This document shows positions 47,301 to 54,898 of a stretch of 64,000 bases of DNA, one piece after another (the first letter of the stretch is position 1; each line of letters starts with the position of its first letter). Source of the stretch: Arthrobacter sp. OV608 (lineage in GTDB: Bacteria > Actinomycetota > Actinomycetes > Actinomycetales > Micrococcaceae); assembly GCA_900110595.1 (NCBI GenBank), contig FOEZ01000001.1, forward strand, positions 124,001 through 188,000, in the 5' to 3' direction. The notes beneath the pieces are model-generated. The model saw only the letters and a program-made list of their open reading frames with translations. It had not been told where the DNA came from and did no database searches. The position numbers and the translations under genes are program-made.

Positions 47301-48575
47301 GCACGCACCCGTCCCCGTACGTCACTGGCAGTGGTCACCGCCAGCCTCCGCCATGCCGCGAGGATCGGCGAGTCCATCCGGCTGCAGCTGCCCAACCACC
47401 CCGGCCTGGCAAGTTTCTTCGGCGCCGGTCCTGAGTCCTTCCGCGTGGTGGACCTGGAACGCGCCCAGGGCCTGGTGCGCGACCACGTCATCTTCTCTCC
47501 CGGCTTCGGCCGCACCCCGCACGGGCGTGCGCTGCACAACTTCGGTCCGCTCTCCGCCGAGGGGGGCCGGGAGAAGTTCGCCCTGGCGATGACCCGTGCC
47601 CGCCGGTCCCTGCACGTGCTCACCTGTTTCCGGCCCGAGGACCTGGACCACACCCGGCTGACGCACGGTGCGGTGGACCTGTATTCGCTGCTGGACCGCG
47701 AAATTTCAGGCAATACGGACCTCGGAACTCCCGCGTCGCGCGCGGCCGCCAGCGAACAGGCCCTGGGGGCAGATCCTTTGGTGGCTGACCTCGGAGACAG
47801 GCTGCGGGCACGCGGAGCACGGGTCTGGCACCAGTACGACGGTGCCATCGACGTGGTGGCAGCTGCCGATCCTCTGGGCACCATGGGCCAGGAGGACGCT
47901 GACCTGCCATGGCCGGTGGCGATCGAATCCGACGGCACCGAACAATACCGGACCATGAGCGTGCGGGAGCGGAGCCGGCTGCGGCCGCAGCTGCTGGAGC
48001 GGCTGGGGTGGAGGTACATGCCGCTGTGGACCATCGAGGTGTTCACCGATCCGTCCACCTGTGCAGACCGTATCGCCGGCTACCTGGGCCTTGAGCGGGT
48101 GGTCCTGCCGGGCAGGGGAGATACGTCAGTTGGGTTCCTCGACGACGACGTGGACCAGGCGCTCAACGGCATCCAGGCCGGGGAGCAGCGGTCCCGACGC
48201 AGTGCCGGCGCGGAACAGAACGTGCCCGGCAGGGACCAGGGCCGCTTGCAGGTACAGCATCCGGACAGCAAGGAGGCGGTCCACGTGGCCACCGAAGACA
48301 AGAACAATCACCCTTCCCAGGAGCCATCCCTCGCGGCCGGTGCTGCGCCGGAGGACGGCGACGTCCAGGGCCGGGACCAAAACCAGGATCAAGGCCAGGA
48401 CCAGGACCAAAGCCAGGATCAGGGCCAGGTACGGAGCCGGGGGAAGGGCAAAGACCAGGCCGGCGGCGGTGTCCTCCCCACCAAGGCCGCCGAGGATGAC
48501 CCCCGGCGCTGGGGCGACGCGGACGAGGACCACGATGCCTGGCTGAAGGAACAGAAGCCCCCGCACTGGGGCTGA
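44346..48575 (+). CDS. Large degenerate SF1 helicase-like protein with C-terminal Vsr-type nuclease domain
   Basis: 1409 residues. Layout resembles the DUF4011-type helicase-nuclease proteins. Residues 1-290 are an uncharacterised N-terminal region. The SF1 core begins with motif I SPPGTGQTQT (306-314), where the Walker lysine is Gln311. Motif II reads ILDSEATS (D843-S844) instead of DEAS, and motif III GDAMIASP (866-873) instead of GDxxQL. Motif VI AMTRARRSLHVLT (1081-1093) is normal. From about 1150 there is a PD-(D/E)XK domain with D1169 in AIDVV and E1194-S-D1196 in IESDGTEQY. The tail is a QDQ-rich low-complexity stretch. ATP hydrolysis is doubtful while the nuclease motifs look intact. 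Function unknown; ATG 44346 has a leaderless promoter. Confidence 0.82.
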   Translation: MPVWSRASRASAEKKAVVSVGQGHPEGSEELRKWLSGLKPVTGADTMLRFTKTPEGSIDLTHAHPSGLAQLMAGRRTRLSTLIRDRQQYVVAARASRNIRSKIFELANDRGIDAGYLSAGTVVWTSAVGGKPQRISAPVMLTAISLTVRPGEDDYELQLTEQAHINPALVRHLKNVHGIVFDVNAVTRLAYSTARFDPQPVLDRLATLIRPIHGAEAQHNLLVSTFADLSGNLDDPWINDSNPLVSALATAAGGEVVDVEEPDPSRFPPLDSRHPRDEMLLLDADVDQQYVIDAARAGDSLVVSSPPGTGQTQTAINTIGALVDAGKTVLVVGDRRASLNEVSGQLEALGLESILFQLSGNVTPQQLKGQLVRAIVRNEKSLEPQLGNLHSTLTEHRHALMDHVASLHNVRQRWGCSPYQAMQSLAELTSIHPSPATTVRLKRSVLDSIRDRNELAERLRRAAELGSFSKASTTSPWHGARLLTRKETEEAQDLVRSVEKSLPALRERMNAVAEHAEIRLGESFAEWGEQLELLMAVRGSLDKFTPDIFDRPVTDLISATAPSAWRRERGIEMTAMQRSRLRRVAKEYVRPGVHIADLHSSLVLVQEQRALWAGYATTQRHPAVPSGLAEISAMYRALDRELAQLGEALRHTSAGGDLSAVRYAELMERLERLVADTDTLKTLPERTLLVENMREHGLGELLADLAEREVPAHSVAAELELAWWQSALEAMISGDDYLAMSDGDALRQLEAEYRLADNAHIASGAARLRWDLAERWRAAIAAHPRQADLLKSLLKDGRVSLPALTAQAPDLIGTLVPVWSVSPYLMTGLLPAEQHFDAVVILDSEATSLQAVLPSIARARQVIAFGDAMIASPRTFTVGVERLAAGETAHQRVESAFKALSAVLPVWRLNFVYRAVDEDLVLQLSKNFYDGGLRRLPEGQSATGLDRALLVEYLPDGTGLPSADHEGVESVVAEVNRVVQLVFEHARTRPRTSLAVVTASLRHAARIGESIRLQLPNHPGLASFFGAGPESFRVVDLERAQGLVRDHVIFSPGFGRTPHGRALHNFGPLSAEGGREKFALAMTRARRSLHVLTCFRPEDLDHTRLTHGAVDLYSLLDREISGNTDLGTPASRAAASEQALGADPLVADLGDRLRARGARVWHQYDGAIDVVAAADPLGTMGQEDADLPWPVAIESDGTEQYRTMSVRERSRLRPQLLERLGWRYMPLWTIEVFTDPSTCADRIAGYLGLERVVLPGRGDTSVGFLDDDVDQALNGIQAGEQRSRRSAGAEQNVPGRDQGRLQVQHPDSKEAVHVATEDKNNHPSQEPSLAAGAAPEDGDVQGRDQNQDQGQDQDQSQDQGQVRSRGKGKDQAGGGVLPTKAAEDDPRRWGDADEDHDAWLKEQKPPHWG

Positions 48576-48684
48576 GAGCGGGGCGTCCGCGGCGGCCAGC
48601 TTTCCTTCGCAGCACCGCTTTACGTCGCGCTCCCGCTGCCTTTCGCGGCACTGGTTGAAACTCCCTTGGCCGGCGCAGCTTTCG

Positions 48685-49410
48685 TTACGGTCCCACCAGG
48701 ACAAAGAAGAGTTTGCCCTGCGTTGAGGCGCCGGCCAGGCGCGCCGCCTGCTCGGCACTTGCTGCCACAACAATCAGGCCGTCCGTCTCGGACGTGCCCA
48801 GCCACTGCCCGCTCTGGCCACCCTTGCCGGACGTCCAAAGGACGGGTACTGCCGTTGCCAGGACTTCTGACGGCGCCTGCTGGTCGAAGCCGTTGGCAGC
48901 TGTCAGCACAACGTTGACCAGCTGCCCGGGCGAGACGAGCTGGATGGAGGACGGGTCCGCCATTCGAAGGGGCACGGCGGCTGATCCCGGGGGTGTTCCG
49001 GCGAGCAGCCCGGGACCGAGCAGCTGGGCGTCTGTCAGCAGCTGGCCTTTGCGGAGCGGAGCTGCCAGCTGTTTGCCGGCCAGTTCATTGTCCTGGTCCA
49101 GGAAACCCGCAGCCATCATGTCCGGCGGGACTTGCACGTGCGCCAGGTCGGCCGGCGCCAGTGCTGAACCGGCGGGGAGGTCCCTCGCGGCGGCAAGTCC
49201 TGTGACGGTGTGAACGGGTGCGGGGGTGAGTTGATGGACGCTGATCGCGGCAGCTGCGCACAACAGCAGGGCGATGGCCAGCCGGCGGTTCCGGCTCAGC
49301 CAGCCGCCGAGACGCAGAGCAGCGGGCCGCCGGCCGGAGCTGCGGGGATTGCGGGTGCCACGCTGATAGCGGGAAGCGGCCCCGCCGGAACGGAAAACGT
49401 TTGCAGGCAT
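48685..49410 (-). CDS. SAF-domain protein, CpaB/RcpC-like
   Basis: 241 residues: Arg-rich N-terminus, one helix at about 43-62 (RLAIALLLCAAAAISVHQL), then an SAF domain (VTGLAAARDLPAGSALAPADLAHVQVP) as in CpaB/RcpC pilus proteins and antifreeze-like domains. No tad/flp pilus genes are nearby, so a pilus role is uncertain. TAGCGT (49422-49417, minus strand) lies 6 nt from the ATG, so a leaderless start is likely. Confidence 0.8.
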   Translation of the reverse strand: MPANVFRSGGAASRYQRGTRNPRSSGRRPAALRLGGWLSRNRRLAIALLLCAAAAISVHQLTPAPVHTVTGLAAARDLPAGSALAPADLAHVQVPPDMMAAGFLDQDNELAGKQLAAPLRKGQLLTDAQLLGPGLLAGTPPGSAAVPLRMADPSSIQLVSPGQLVNVVLTAANGFDQQAPSEVLATAVPVLWTSGKGGQSGQWLGTSETDGLIVVAASAEQAARLAGASTQGKLFFVLVGP

Positions 49411-49510
49411 GCGCCAACGCTAAAGCCGGCCGGACTGCCCGCGACAGGCGCAAGGCGCCTTATGTGGACAAACCGGCCGGCCGGCGTCGAACGGTGCTGT
49501 TCAGGTGGCC

Positions 49511-49786
49511 TTAGCTGGCCGCGGCAGCCGGAGCGGACGCGGCGGGTGCCGCAGCCGGAGCCGGCGCTGAAGAGGCCGGAGCGGCGGCAGAGACCGTGCT
49601 GCCCTTGGCGTCGCGGGAGTCGGTGCGGTAGAAACCGGATCCCTTGAAGACAACACCGACGCTGTTGAACTTTTTGCGCAGCGTCCCCTGGCACTCGGGG
49701 CACGAGGTCAGAGTGCTGTCCGAAAACGACTGGACGATGTCGAAGGCATGGCCGCAATCCTTGCAGGCGTACGCATACGTTGGCAC
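49511..49786 (-). CDS. FmdB-family zinc-ribbon protein, Ruc-like redox chaperone
   Basis: 91 residues: zinc ribbon MPTYAYACKDCGHAFDIVQSFSDSTLTSCPEC with two CxxC pairs (Cys8/11 and Cys29/32), then KFNSVGVVFKGSGFYRTDSR and an Ala/Pro/Ser disordered tail. It corresponds closely to the mycobacterial redox-regulated chaperone Ruc (Rv0991c), which also lies beside the 5-formyl-THF cyclo-ligase gene. The Ruc function is inferred from this homology and position. GTG start with GGAGGAG upstream. Confidence 0.85.
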   Translation of the reverse strand: MPTYAYACKDCGHAFDIVQSFSDSTLTSCPECQGTLRKKFNSVGVVFKGSGFYRTDSRDAKGSTVSAAAPASSAPAPAAAPAASAPAAAAS

Positions 49787-49909
49787 TGGTGCTCCTCCTC
49801 TTGGGCAAAACGAGAGGTCCCGTGCTGCCCGGCCGGATGGTCCGTCCGTTAGCAGTCGCAGGGCCTGAGTGCTAATTCTATCATCCCCGCAGAACCAGGG
49901 GAGTTGGAT

Positions 49910-50530
49910 TCAGCCGTGGCCGTTGAGAACCCGGATTCCTGATGGCGACAGGATGGCCGGGACCGGACGGTCAAACTCCTCCTCCGGAATCTGCCCCGCG
50001 GGAAGCAGTTCCTCGTCGTACACAACGGCCGCCAGGGGAATATTCTTCCCGGCGGTGGCCAGATGGCCCAGGAACTTGTCGTAGTAGCCGCCGCCTTGTC
50101 CGATCCTGTTGCCGGCAGCGTCCACGGCCGTCGCCGGGATAAAGAGCGCGGCAGCCGTTCCCGCCACGTCCGGACCGTGCCGCTCACCTTTGGGCTCAAG
50201 GATCGGGGCGAACCGGCTCTGCTCCAAACCCGCGGCAGGGTCCCAGAAGACCCAGGCCAATTCCCGTCCCGGCTCGCAAACCGGGAGCAGGACGCTGTGA
50301 CCGTTGTTGTAAAGCGCGGTGATCAGCGGAAGCGTTGGGGGCTCCATGCCCACCCCGAAGTAGACGCAGACCGTTGCCCGGGCTCCACCGGTCAATGTTT
50401 CGGCCCAGGCGGCGCCGTGGCGTGCCAGGGCAGCGCCTGCCGCCTCAATCTGCTGCGGGGTCAGCGTAGCCCGCCGTTGGCGGTGTGCCGTGCGGATTCT
50501 GTTCTTGACAGCCTTGGGGTCCTCCAACAC
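49910..50530 (-). CDS. 5-formyltetrahydrofolate cyclo-ligase
   Basis: ATP-dependent conversion of 5-formyl-THF to 5,10-methenyl-THF, recycling a storage or inhibitory folate. 206 residues: KNRIRTAHRQRRATLTPQQ at the start and the ATP/folate motif NRIGQGGGYYDKFL (about residues 141-154). The GTG start follows GGAGG. Divergent from galU with about 100 bp between. Serves the same one-carbon pool as fhs at 5985. Confidence 0.93.
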   Translation of the reverse strand: MLEDPKAVKNRIRTAHRQRRATLTPQQIEAAGAALARHGAAWAETLTGGARATVCVYFGVGMEPPTLPLITALYNNGHSVLLPVCEPGRELAWVFWDPAAGLEQSRFAPILEPKGERHGPDVAGTAAALFIPATAVDAAGNRIGQGGGYYDKFLGHLATAGKNIPLAAVVYDEELLPAGQIPEEEFDRPVPAILSPSGIRVLNGHG

Positions 50531-50622
50531 TGCATTCCTCCATCACTCGCCGCTGCGGCGATTTCGCTGCGGCCGCACAACCGGCGGCCCTTCAACAATT
50601 ATTGATTGCTTGACGCTGACGT

Positions 50623-50634
50623 TAGATTAGTCGG
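50623..50634 (+). promoter_or_regulatory. Leaderless promoter of galU
   Basis: TAGATT (50623-50628) is 6 nt before GTG 50635; TTGATT at 50602-50607 is a possible but closely spaced -35. Confidence 0.55.
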
Positions 50635-51540
50635 GTGAGTACCAGTAACCCCAGAGTTCGCAAAGCCGTTATACCCGCAGCCGGACTCGGCACAAGGTTC
50701 CTGCCTGCCACCAAGGCCATGCCCAAGGAAATGCTTCCTGTCGTGGACAAGCCGGCCATCCAGTATGTCGTTGAAGAAGCCGTTCACGTGGGCCTCAACG
50801 ATGTCCTGATGATCACCGGACGGAACAAGCGTGCCCTGGAAGACCACTTTGATCGCGTTCCATCGCTGGAATCCACGCTCGAGGGCAAAGGCGACGCCGA
50901 AAAACTGGCCTCCGTACAGGCCGCGAGCAATCTCGGCGATATCCACTATGTCCGCCAGGGCGACCCCCACGGACTGGGCCATGCTGTCCTCCGCGCCAAG
51001 CAGCACGTGGGCAATGAAGCCTTCGCTGTCCTCCTGGGCGATGACCTCATTGACGCCCGTGACGAACTGCTCAGCACCATGATCGACGTGCAGGCCAAAA
51101 CGGGCGGCTCCGTCGTGGCCCTCATTGAGGTGGAACCCTCACAGATCAGCGCCTACGGCTGCGCGGACATCGAGGAGATCGACGGCGAGGGCTATGTCCG
51201 CATCAACAGGCTGGTTGAAAAGCCTGCCGCCGGGGAAGCTCCGTCCAACCTGGCCATCATTGGCCGCTACGTGCTCCACCCTGCCGTCTTTGATGTGCTG
51301 GAACGTACCGGTCCTGGCCGCGGCGGCGAAATCCAGCTCACAGATGCCCTGCAGGAACTCGCGTCCGGAGAGGGCGACGGGCAGGGTGTCTACGGTGTTG
51401 TCTTCCGGGGACGCCGCTACGACACCGGTGACAAACTGAGCTACCTGAAGGCGTGCGTCCAGCTGGCCATAGACAGCGACGACCTTGGCCCCGGCCTGCG
51501 GGAATGGCTGCCGGGCTTCACCGCCGGCCTCTCCAAATAG
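50635..51540 (+). CDS. galU: UTP-glucose-1-phosphate uridylyltransferase
   Basis: Forms UDP-glucose for glycans and trehalose. 301 residues: nucleotide-binding VIPAAGLGTRFLPATKAMPKEMLPV (about residues 11-35), KPAIQYVVEEA, LLGDDLID, and VEKPAAGEAPSNLAIIGRYVL near the sugar site. The rimJ-like gene begins 4 nt after its stop, so the two form one unit; in mycobacteria moeA sits between them. Confidence 0.96.
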   Translation: MSTSNPRVRKAVIPAAGLGTRFLPATKAMPKEMLPVVDKPAIQYVVEEAVHVGLNDVLMITGRNKRALEDHFDRVPSLESTLEGKGDAEKLASVQAASNLGDIHYVRQGDPHGLGHAVLRAKQHVGNEAFAVLLGDDLIDARDELLSTMIDVQAKTGGSVVALIEVEPSQISAYGCADIEEIDGEGYVRINRLVEKPAAGEAPSNLAIIGRYVLHPAVFDVLERTGPGRGGEIQLTDALQELASGEGDGQGVYGVVFRGRRYDTGDKLSYLKACVQLAIDSDDLGPGLREWLPGFTAGLSK

Positions 51541-51544
51541 CACA

Positions 51545-52165
51545 ATGCGCGCCGGCCCCATCTGGCCCGTCACCCTGGAGTGCGGCGACCTGGTCCTGAG
51601 GCCCATCAGGTACCGGGACAAAAAAGAGTGGACAGAGGTCCGTGCCCGCAACAGCGAATGGCTGGCGCCGTGGGAGGCCTCGAACCCGGATCCGGCCGGA
51701 GGGCTGCCGGACTACCGGCAGATGGTGCGTTCCCTCAACGCCCAGGCCGCCCAGGCCACCGCGCTTCCCTTTGTGATTACCGAACGCGTTCCGACAGCCC
51801 GGAATCCTGTGATCGTGGGCCAGTTAACGGTCTCGTCGATCGTCTGGGGTTCAGCCATGATGGCCACCCTCGGCTACTGGGTGGACCGGGCCCGGGCGGG
51901 ACACGGGATAGCGCCCACTGCCGTGGCGCTGGTGACAGACCACTGCTTCAGGAACCTGGGCCTGCACCGGATGGAGATCAACATCCGCCCGGAGAACGGG
52001 CCCAGCCTTCGGGTGGTGGAGAAGCTCGGATTCCGGGATGAGGGATACCGGCCCCGCTACCTGCACATCAACGGGGAATGGGCCGACCACCGCTCGTTTG
52101 CCCTGACCTCCGAAGAGGTCCCGGAAGGGCTGCTGAACCGCTGGCTGGGTTCCCGGGCCTCATAA
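51545..52165 (+). CDS. GNAT acetyltransferase, RimJ/RimL type
   Basis: 206 residues: LECGDLVLRPIRYRDKKEWTEVR opens the domain, GYWVDRARAGHGIAPTAVALV is the acetyl-CoA site, and RMEINIRPENGPSLRVVEKLGFRDEG the C-terminal motif. By family it acetylates protein N-termini, and by position it is the counterpart of mycobacterial rimJ between galU and sepX/glpR. ATG 51545 has no clear ribosome site and probably relies on coupling to galU. Confidence 0.9.
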   Translation: MRAGPIWPVTLECGDLVLRPIRYRDKKEWTEVRARNSEWLAPWEASNPDPAGGLPDYRQMVRSLNAQAAQATALPFVITERVPTARNPVIVGQLTVSSIVWGSAMMATLGYWVDRARAGHGIAPTAVALVTDHCFRNLGLHRMEINIRPENGPSLRVVEKLGFRDEGYRPRYLHINGEWADHRSFALTSEEVPEGLLNRWLGSRAS

Positions 52166-52233
52166 ATCCAATGATTTGCCAGCCGTGCCACGACACACCG
52201 TGGCCAATGCGGCTGCAGCCCCCGTATTGCTCA

Positions 52234-52246
52234 TACGGTTTTGAGT
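52234..52246 (+). promoter_or_regulatory. Leaderless promoter of the sepX/glpR-like gene
   Basis: TACGGT (52234-52239) is 7 nt before GTG 52247. Confidence 0.5.
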
Positions 52247-53164
52247 GTGGACTTCCCCCTTAGCAGCTCCGTGATCCTTGTGGTTGCCGTTGTGCTCTGG
52301 ATTGTATGGGTTGCCCCCTACGTCCTCCGGAACCGCCGGCACCAGTTCCAGCCCGCCGGCGATTTCCTGGCAGACACTCCTGCCGAGGACGTGCCGGACC
52401 CGCGAGCGGGTCTGGTTTTGAAGGTTGCCGCCCAGCAGGAGAAAGCCATGGACACCAGGAAGAGCACCGGATCCGCTACGGCAGCAGGCAGCACGGCCAC
52501 AACAGGCCATTTCAAGATCCGGTACGGCCGCACGGCAATTGCCCTGGCAGGGCTGCTTTCCCTGCTGACCGCCTTCGTTTCCGCTGTCCTGCTGGCATTC
52601 GGGCTGGGAAGTCCCCTGCTTCCCTTGACCTGCGCCGCCCTGGCCGTGGCGTCCGTGGTCCTGCTCCGCAGGCTCGCGGTCCGTAACCGGAAAGCCAAGG
52701 TCAACGCTGCCTTTCGCTCAGCCATGGCGGCACCGGCCGTGAGGCCCGCGGCCGCCCAGCTCCCGCCGAAGCCCGAAGCCGCGCCGGTGCGCAGTGAAAG
52801 CCCCCTTTTTGACGCCGAGGCCCATCGGCCTGCGGTCAAGCCGCTGACTGCCATGGAACTTCGCGAGGCAGCACTGGCTGTCGCAGTGGCAGCCGGTGAC
52901 ACGAGTGCCGTGCAGGCGGCACCGAGCACCACCTGGGATCCGGTGGAGGTGCCCAAGCCGGTTTATGTCGAGGCGGCCAAGGCCGAACGCCCCGCTCCGG
53001 AACCCCTTGAACTGCCCGAGGCGCCCAAGGCCACCGGCAAGCCGTCCCTCAAGCAGGGCGCCGCCGGTGTGCCCGCTGCACCGGCCGCCGAGGCCCAGCA
53101 GCTCACCAAGGCGCAGAGCGCCCTCAGCAATCTCGACGACGTCCTGCAGCGCCGCCGCGCCTGA
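52247..53164 (+). CDS. SepX/GlpR-like divisome membrane protein
   Basis: 305 residues. One N-terminal helix (SVILVVAVVLWIVWVAPYVLRNRR), a polar segment, two helices at about 100-145 (AIALAGLLSLLTAFVSAVLLAFG and LPLTCAALAVASVVLLRRLA), then a long Ala/Pro-rich disordered region closing with LSNLDDVLQRRRA. This matches the layout of SepX/GlpR, an FtsZ-associated division protein of actinobacteria, and the gene order FmdB-cyclo-ligase-galU-rimJ-SepX parallels mycobacteria. I take GTG 52247 rather than TTG 52241 because of the -10 box. Closed by a strong terminator. Confidence 0.75.
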   Translation: MDFPLSSSVILVVAVVLWIVWVAPYVLRNRRHQFQPAGDFLADTPAEDVPDPRAGLVLKVAAQQEKAMDTRKSTGSATAAGSTATTGHFKIRYGRTAIALAGLLSLLTAFVSAVLLAFGLGSPLLPLTCAALAVASVVLLRRLAVRNRKAKVNAAFRSAMAAPAVRPAAAQLPPKPEAAPVRSESPLFDAEAHRPAVKPLTAMELREAALAVAVAAGDTSAVQAAPSTTWDPVEVPKPVYVEAAKAERPAPEPLELPEAPKATGKPSLKQGAAGVPAAPAAEAQQLTKAQSALSNLDDVLQRRRA

Positions 53165-53171
53165 CTCTTTG

Positions 53172-53202
53172 AAAAGGCGGCCGGGCATTCCGGCCGCCTT
53201 TT
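53172..53202 (+). terminator. Terminator after the sepX/glpR-like gene
   Basis: Perfect 13-bp stem AAAAGGCGGCCGG (53172-53184) with CCGGCCGCCTTTT (53190-53202), loop GCATT. Confidence 0.93.
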
Positions 53203-53284
53203 GCATGCCAGTTGGCATTGGCGGCGGAAAATTTGTAGCCTAGGGTCACCGGTGCCGCACAGCAGCTGCAGGGCGGCTCGTCCC

Positions 53285-53357
53285 GGGGTTATAGCTCAGT
53301 TGGTAGAGCGCTTCGTTCGCATCGAAGAGGTCAGGGGTTCGAATCCCCTTAGCTCCA
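53285..53357 (+). tRNA. tRNA-Ala, anticodon CGC
   Basis: 73-nt cloverleaf. Acceptor GGGGTTA pairs with TAGCTCC (two G-U), D-arm AGCTCAGTTGGTAGAGC, anticodon stem CTTCG/CGAAG with loop TTCGCAT giving anticodon CGC, T-arm GGTTCGAATC, discriminator A. CCA is not encoded (ACA follows). Reads GCG alanine codons, frequent in this GC-rich genome. Confidence 0.95.
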
Positions 53358-53395
53358 CAAAATCTCCCACGGCCAATCTCTGTTGGCCTGCGCCG

Positions 53396-53794
53396 TCAGC
53401 CGGTCACTGTGTCTCCGTGACGATGGGCGACCTTCCAGCCATCGTCTTCCCGGCGGTAAACCTGGGTAGCCCGGAGGACATAGCTGCGCGGCTCGCCGTC
53501 CACTGAAGCGGAGGTGTGTTCCAGGCCCGCCGTGTACGCCATGTCGCCCGCGACGTCGTATGAGACCAGCTCAAAACGGTAGGAAGTGCAGTTCGAGAAC
53601 TGCTTGGCAAGGCTTGCGAACAATTCGTCCAGTTCCTGTTGGCCTGTGGCGTTGCGCCAGGCGCCCAGGACACTCACCGGTTCTTCGCGTGACCAGAGGG
53701 CCCGCCGTGGGCGGGCGTCGCCGTTGTGAATAGCCAGCTCCGCCTGGTACAGGGAGGTCCTCACCCAGTCCAGGAAATCACTGCGATCGCTCAT
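53396..53794 (-). CDS. SnoaL-like/NTF2-fold protein
   Basis: 132 residues of the cone-shaped NTF2-like fold: FLDWVRTSLYQAELAIHNGDARPRRALWSREEPVSVLGAWRNATG, then DMAYTAGLEHTSASVDGE and the closing strands LRATQVYRREDDGWKVAHRHGD. Resembles YybH/DUF4440-type small enzymes or binding proteins of unknown substrate. Convergent with the tRNA. Confidence 0.8.
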   Translation of the reverse strand: MSDRSDFLDWVRTSLYQAELAIHNGDARPRRALWSREEPVSVLGAWRNATGQQELDELFASLAKQFSNCTSYRFELVSYDVAGDMAYTAGLEHTSASVDGEPRSYVLRATQVYRREDDGWKVAHRHGDTVTG

Positions 53795-53979
53795 GCCTCA
53801 GTATGCTCCCGGCGCCGCGGCTGTCGCGAGGGGCCCAGGGGCTCCGGCTAGTGGCCTGCCCAGGCTGTCCTGGATAAATGATGGGCTTTCCCGGCTGGCG
53901 ACCTTCCTTCAGGCCTGCACCGGGCGTATCTTGATGCTCCAATGCGGCTCTTTCTTTAATTCGATGACAAGAGGCCATC

Positions 53980-54798
53980 ATGGTCGTCAGGAAATTCAGT
54001 GCCCGGGAGCGGCGACGAGCCGCTTCGCACCGGCCGTACCGCCTTCGCCGTCCGCGACCTGTGGCATTACTCGTGGTGATCCTTCTGGCAGGAGTCCTCT
54101 CCGGTTGCACCTACGAGGATCCTGACGCGGCGCCTTCCTTTACCGCAACCTCCAGCCAACCTGAACCGACGTCGCTGACCTGTCCGGAAAGGGACAGAGG
54201 TGACTGCCTGGGCCCCCTCGATCCGGGCACCTACTCCACCACGTCCTTTGAACCGCCCTTGACCTACACAGTCCAGGAAGGCTGGGCCAACGGAGAGGAC
54301 CTGCCAGGAAATATGCTGCTGAACCGGCTCGACGATCTCCAAGGGGGCGTATGGGGCGGCAGCTACATAGGTGTCTACCAGAATGTCCGGGCACCCGAGC
54401 TCTGCAGGGAATATCCAGAGCCAGGGATCGGCACCAGCTCGAAGGAACTTACAGAGTGGTACCGCACTGTACCGGGCCTCGAAATCCTGCGGGAGGCTCC
54501 GGCGTCGGTGGGCGGCTTGTCCGGGATCGCACTCGACTTCCGGGTGAGTGACGAGTGGAGAAGCGCATGCCCTATCGGTGGAGTCATCCATGCGGTCCCG
54601 GTGATCATCGGCGGCGGTGTTTCATACCTGCATCACGTGGTCGGTGCCCCGATCGAAATGCGCCTCTTCCTGCTCGACTGGAAGGGAGGAAATGTCGCGG
54701 TGGAGGTGACCGCCGTGAGCGGGCAGCACAGCCTCACCGACTACCTTGGGGAAGCCGGGGCGGAAGAAGTGATCGGATCCTTCAGGTTCAGGCCATAA
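53980..54798 (+). CDS. Putative lipoprotein, hypothetical
   Basis: 272 residues. Arg-rich N-region, hydrophobic stretch PVALLVVILLAGVL and lipobox LSGC (Cys43), then a Ser/Thr/Pro linker and an extracellular domain (SFEPPLTYTVQEGWANGEDLPGNMLLNR ... VIGSFRFRP) with paired Cys. The strand pattern suggests a beta-sandwich domain, but I cannot name it. AAGAGG precedes the ATG. A much shorter lipoprotein gene follows at 54899. Confidence 0.75.
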   Translation: MVVRKFSARERRRAASHRPYRLRRPRPVALLVVILLAGVLSGCTYEDPDAAPSFTATSSQPEPTSLTCPERDRGDCLGPLDPGTYSTTSFEPPLTYTVQEGWANGEDLPGNMLLNRLDDLQGGVWGGSYIGVYQNVRAPELCREYPEPGIGTSSKELTEWYRTVPGLEILREAPASVGGLSGIALDFRVSDEWRSACPIGGVIHAVPVIIGGGVSYLHHVVGAPIEMRLFLLDWKGGNVAVEVTAVSGQHSLTDYLGEAGAEEVIGSFRFRP

Positions 54799-54865
54799 GG
54801 GTCCGTCCCCGGGATCTCTGCGGGTTCCAGCAACACCTGGACGGGTAGTTGCAGTGGAACGCCGG

Positions 54866-54898
54866 TAGGCTTTGTGCAGCTGATCTTTTGGGGGAAAA
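54866..54898 (+). promoter_or_regulatory. Possible promoter of the small lipoprotein gene
   Basis: TAGGCT (54866-54871) would start transcription near 54878; GGGGG (54890-54894) gives a short-spaced ribosome site before GTG 54899. Confidence 0.4.
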
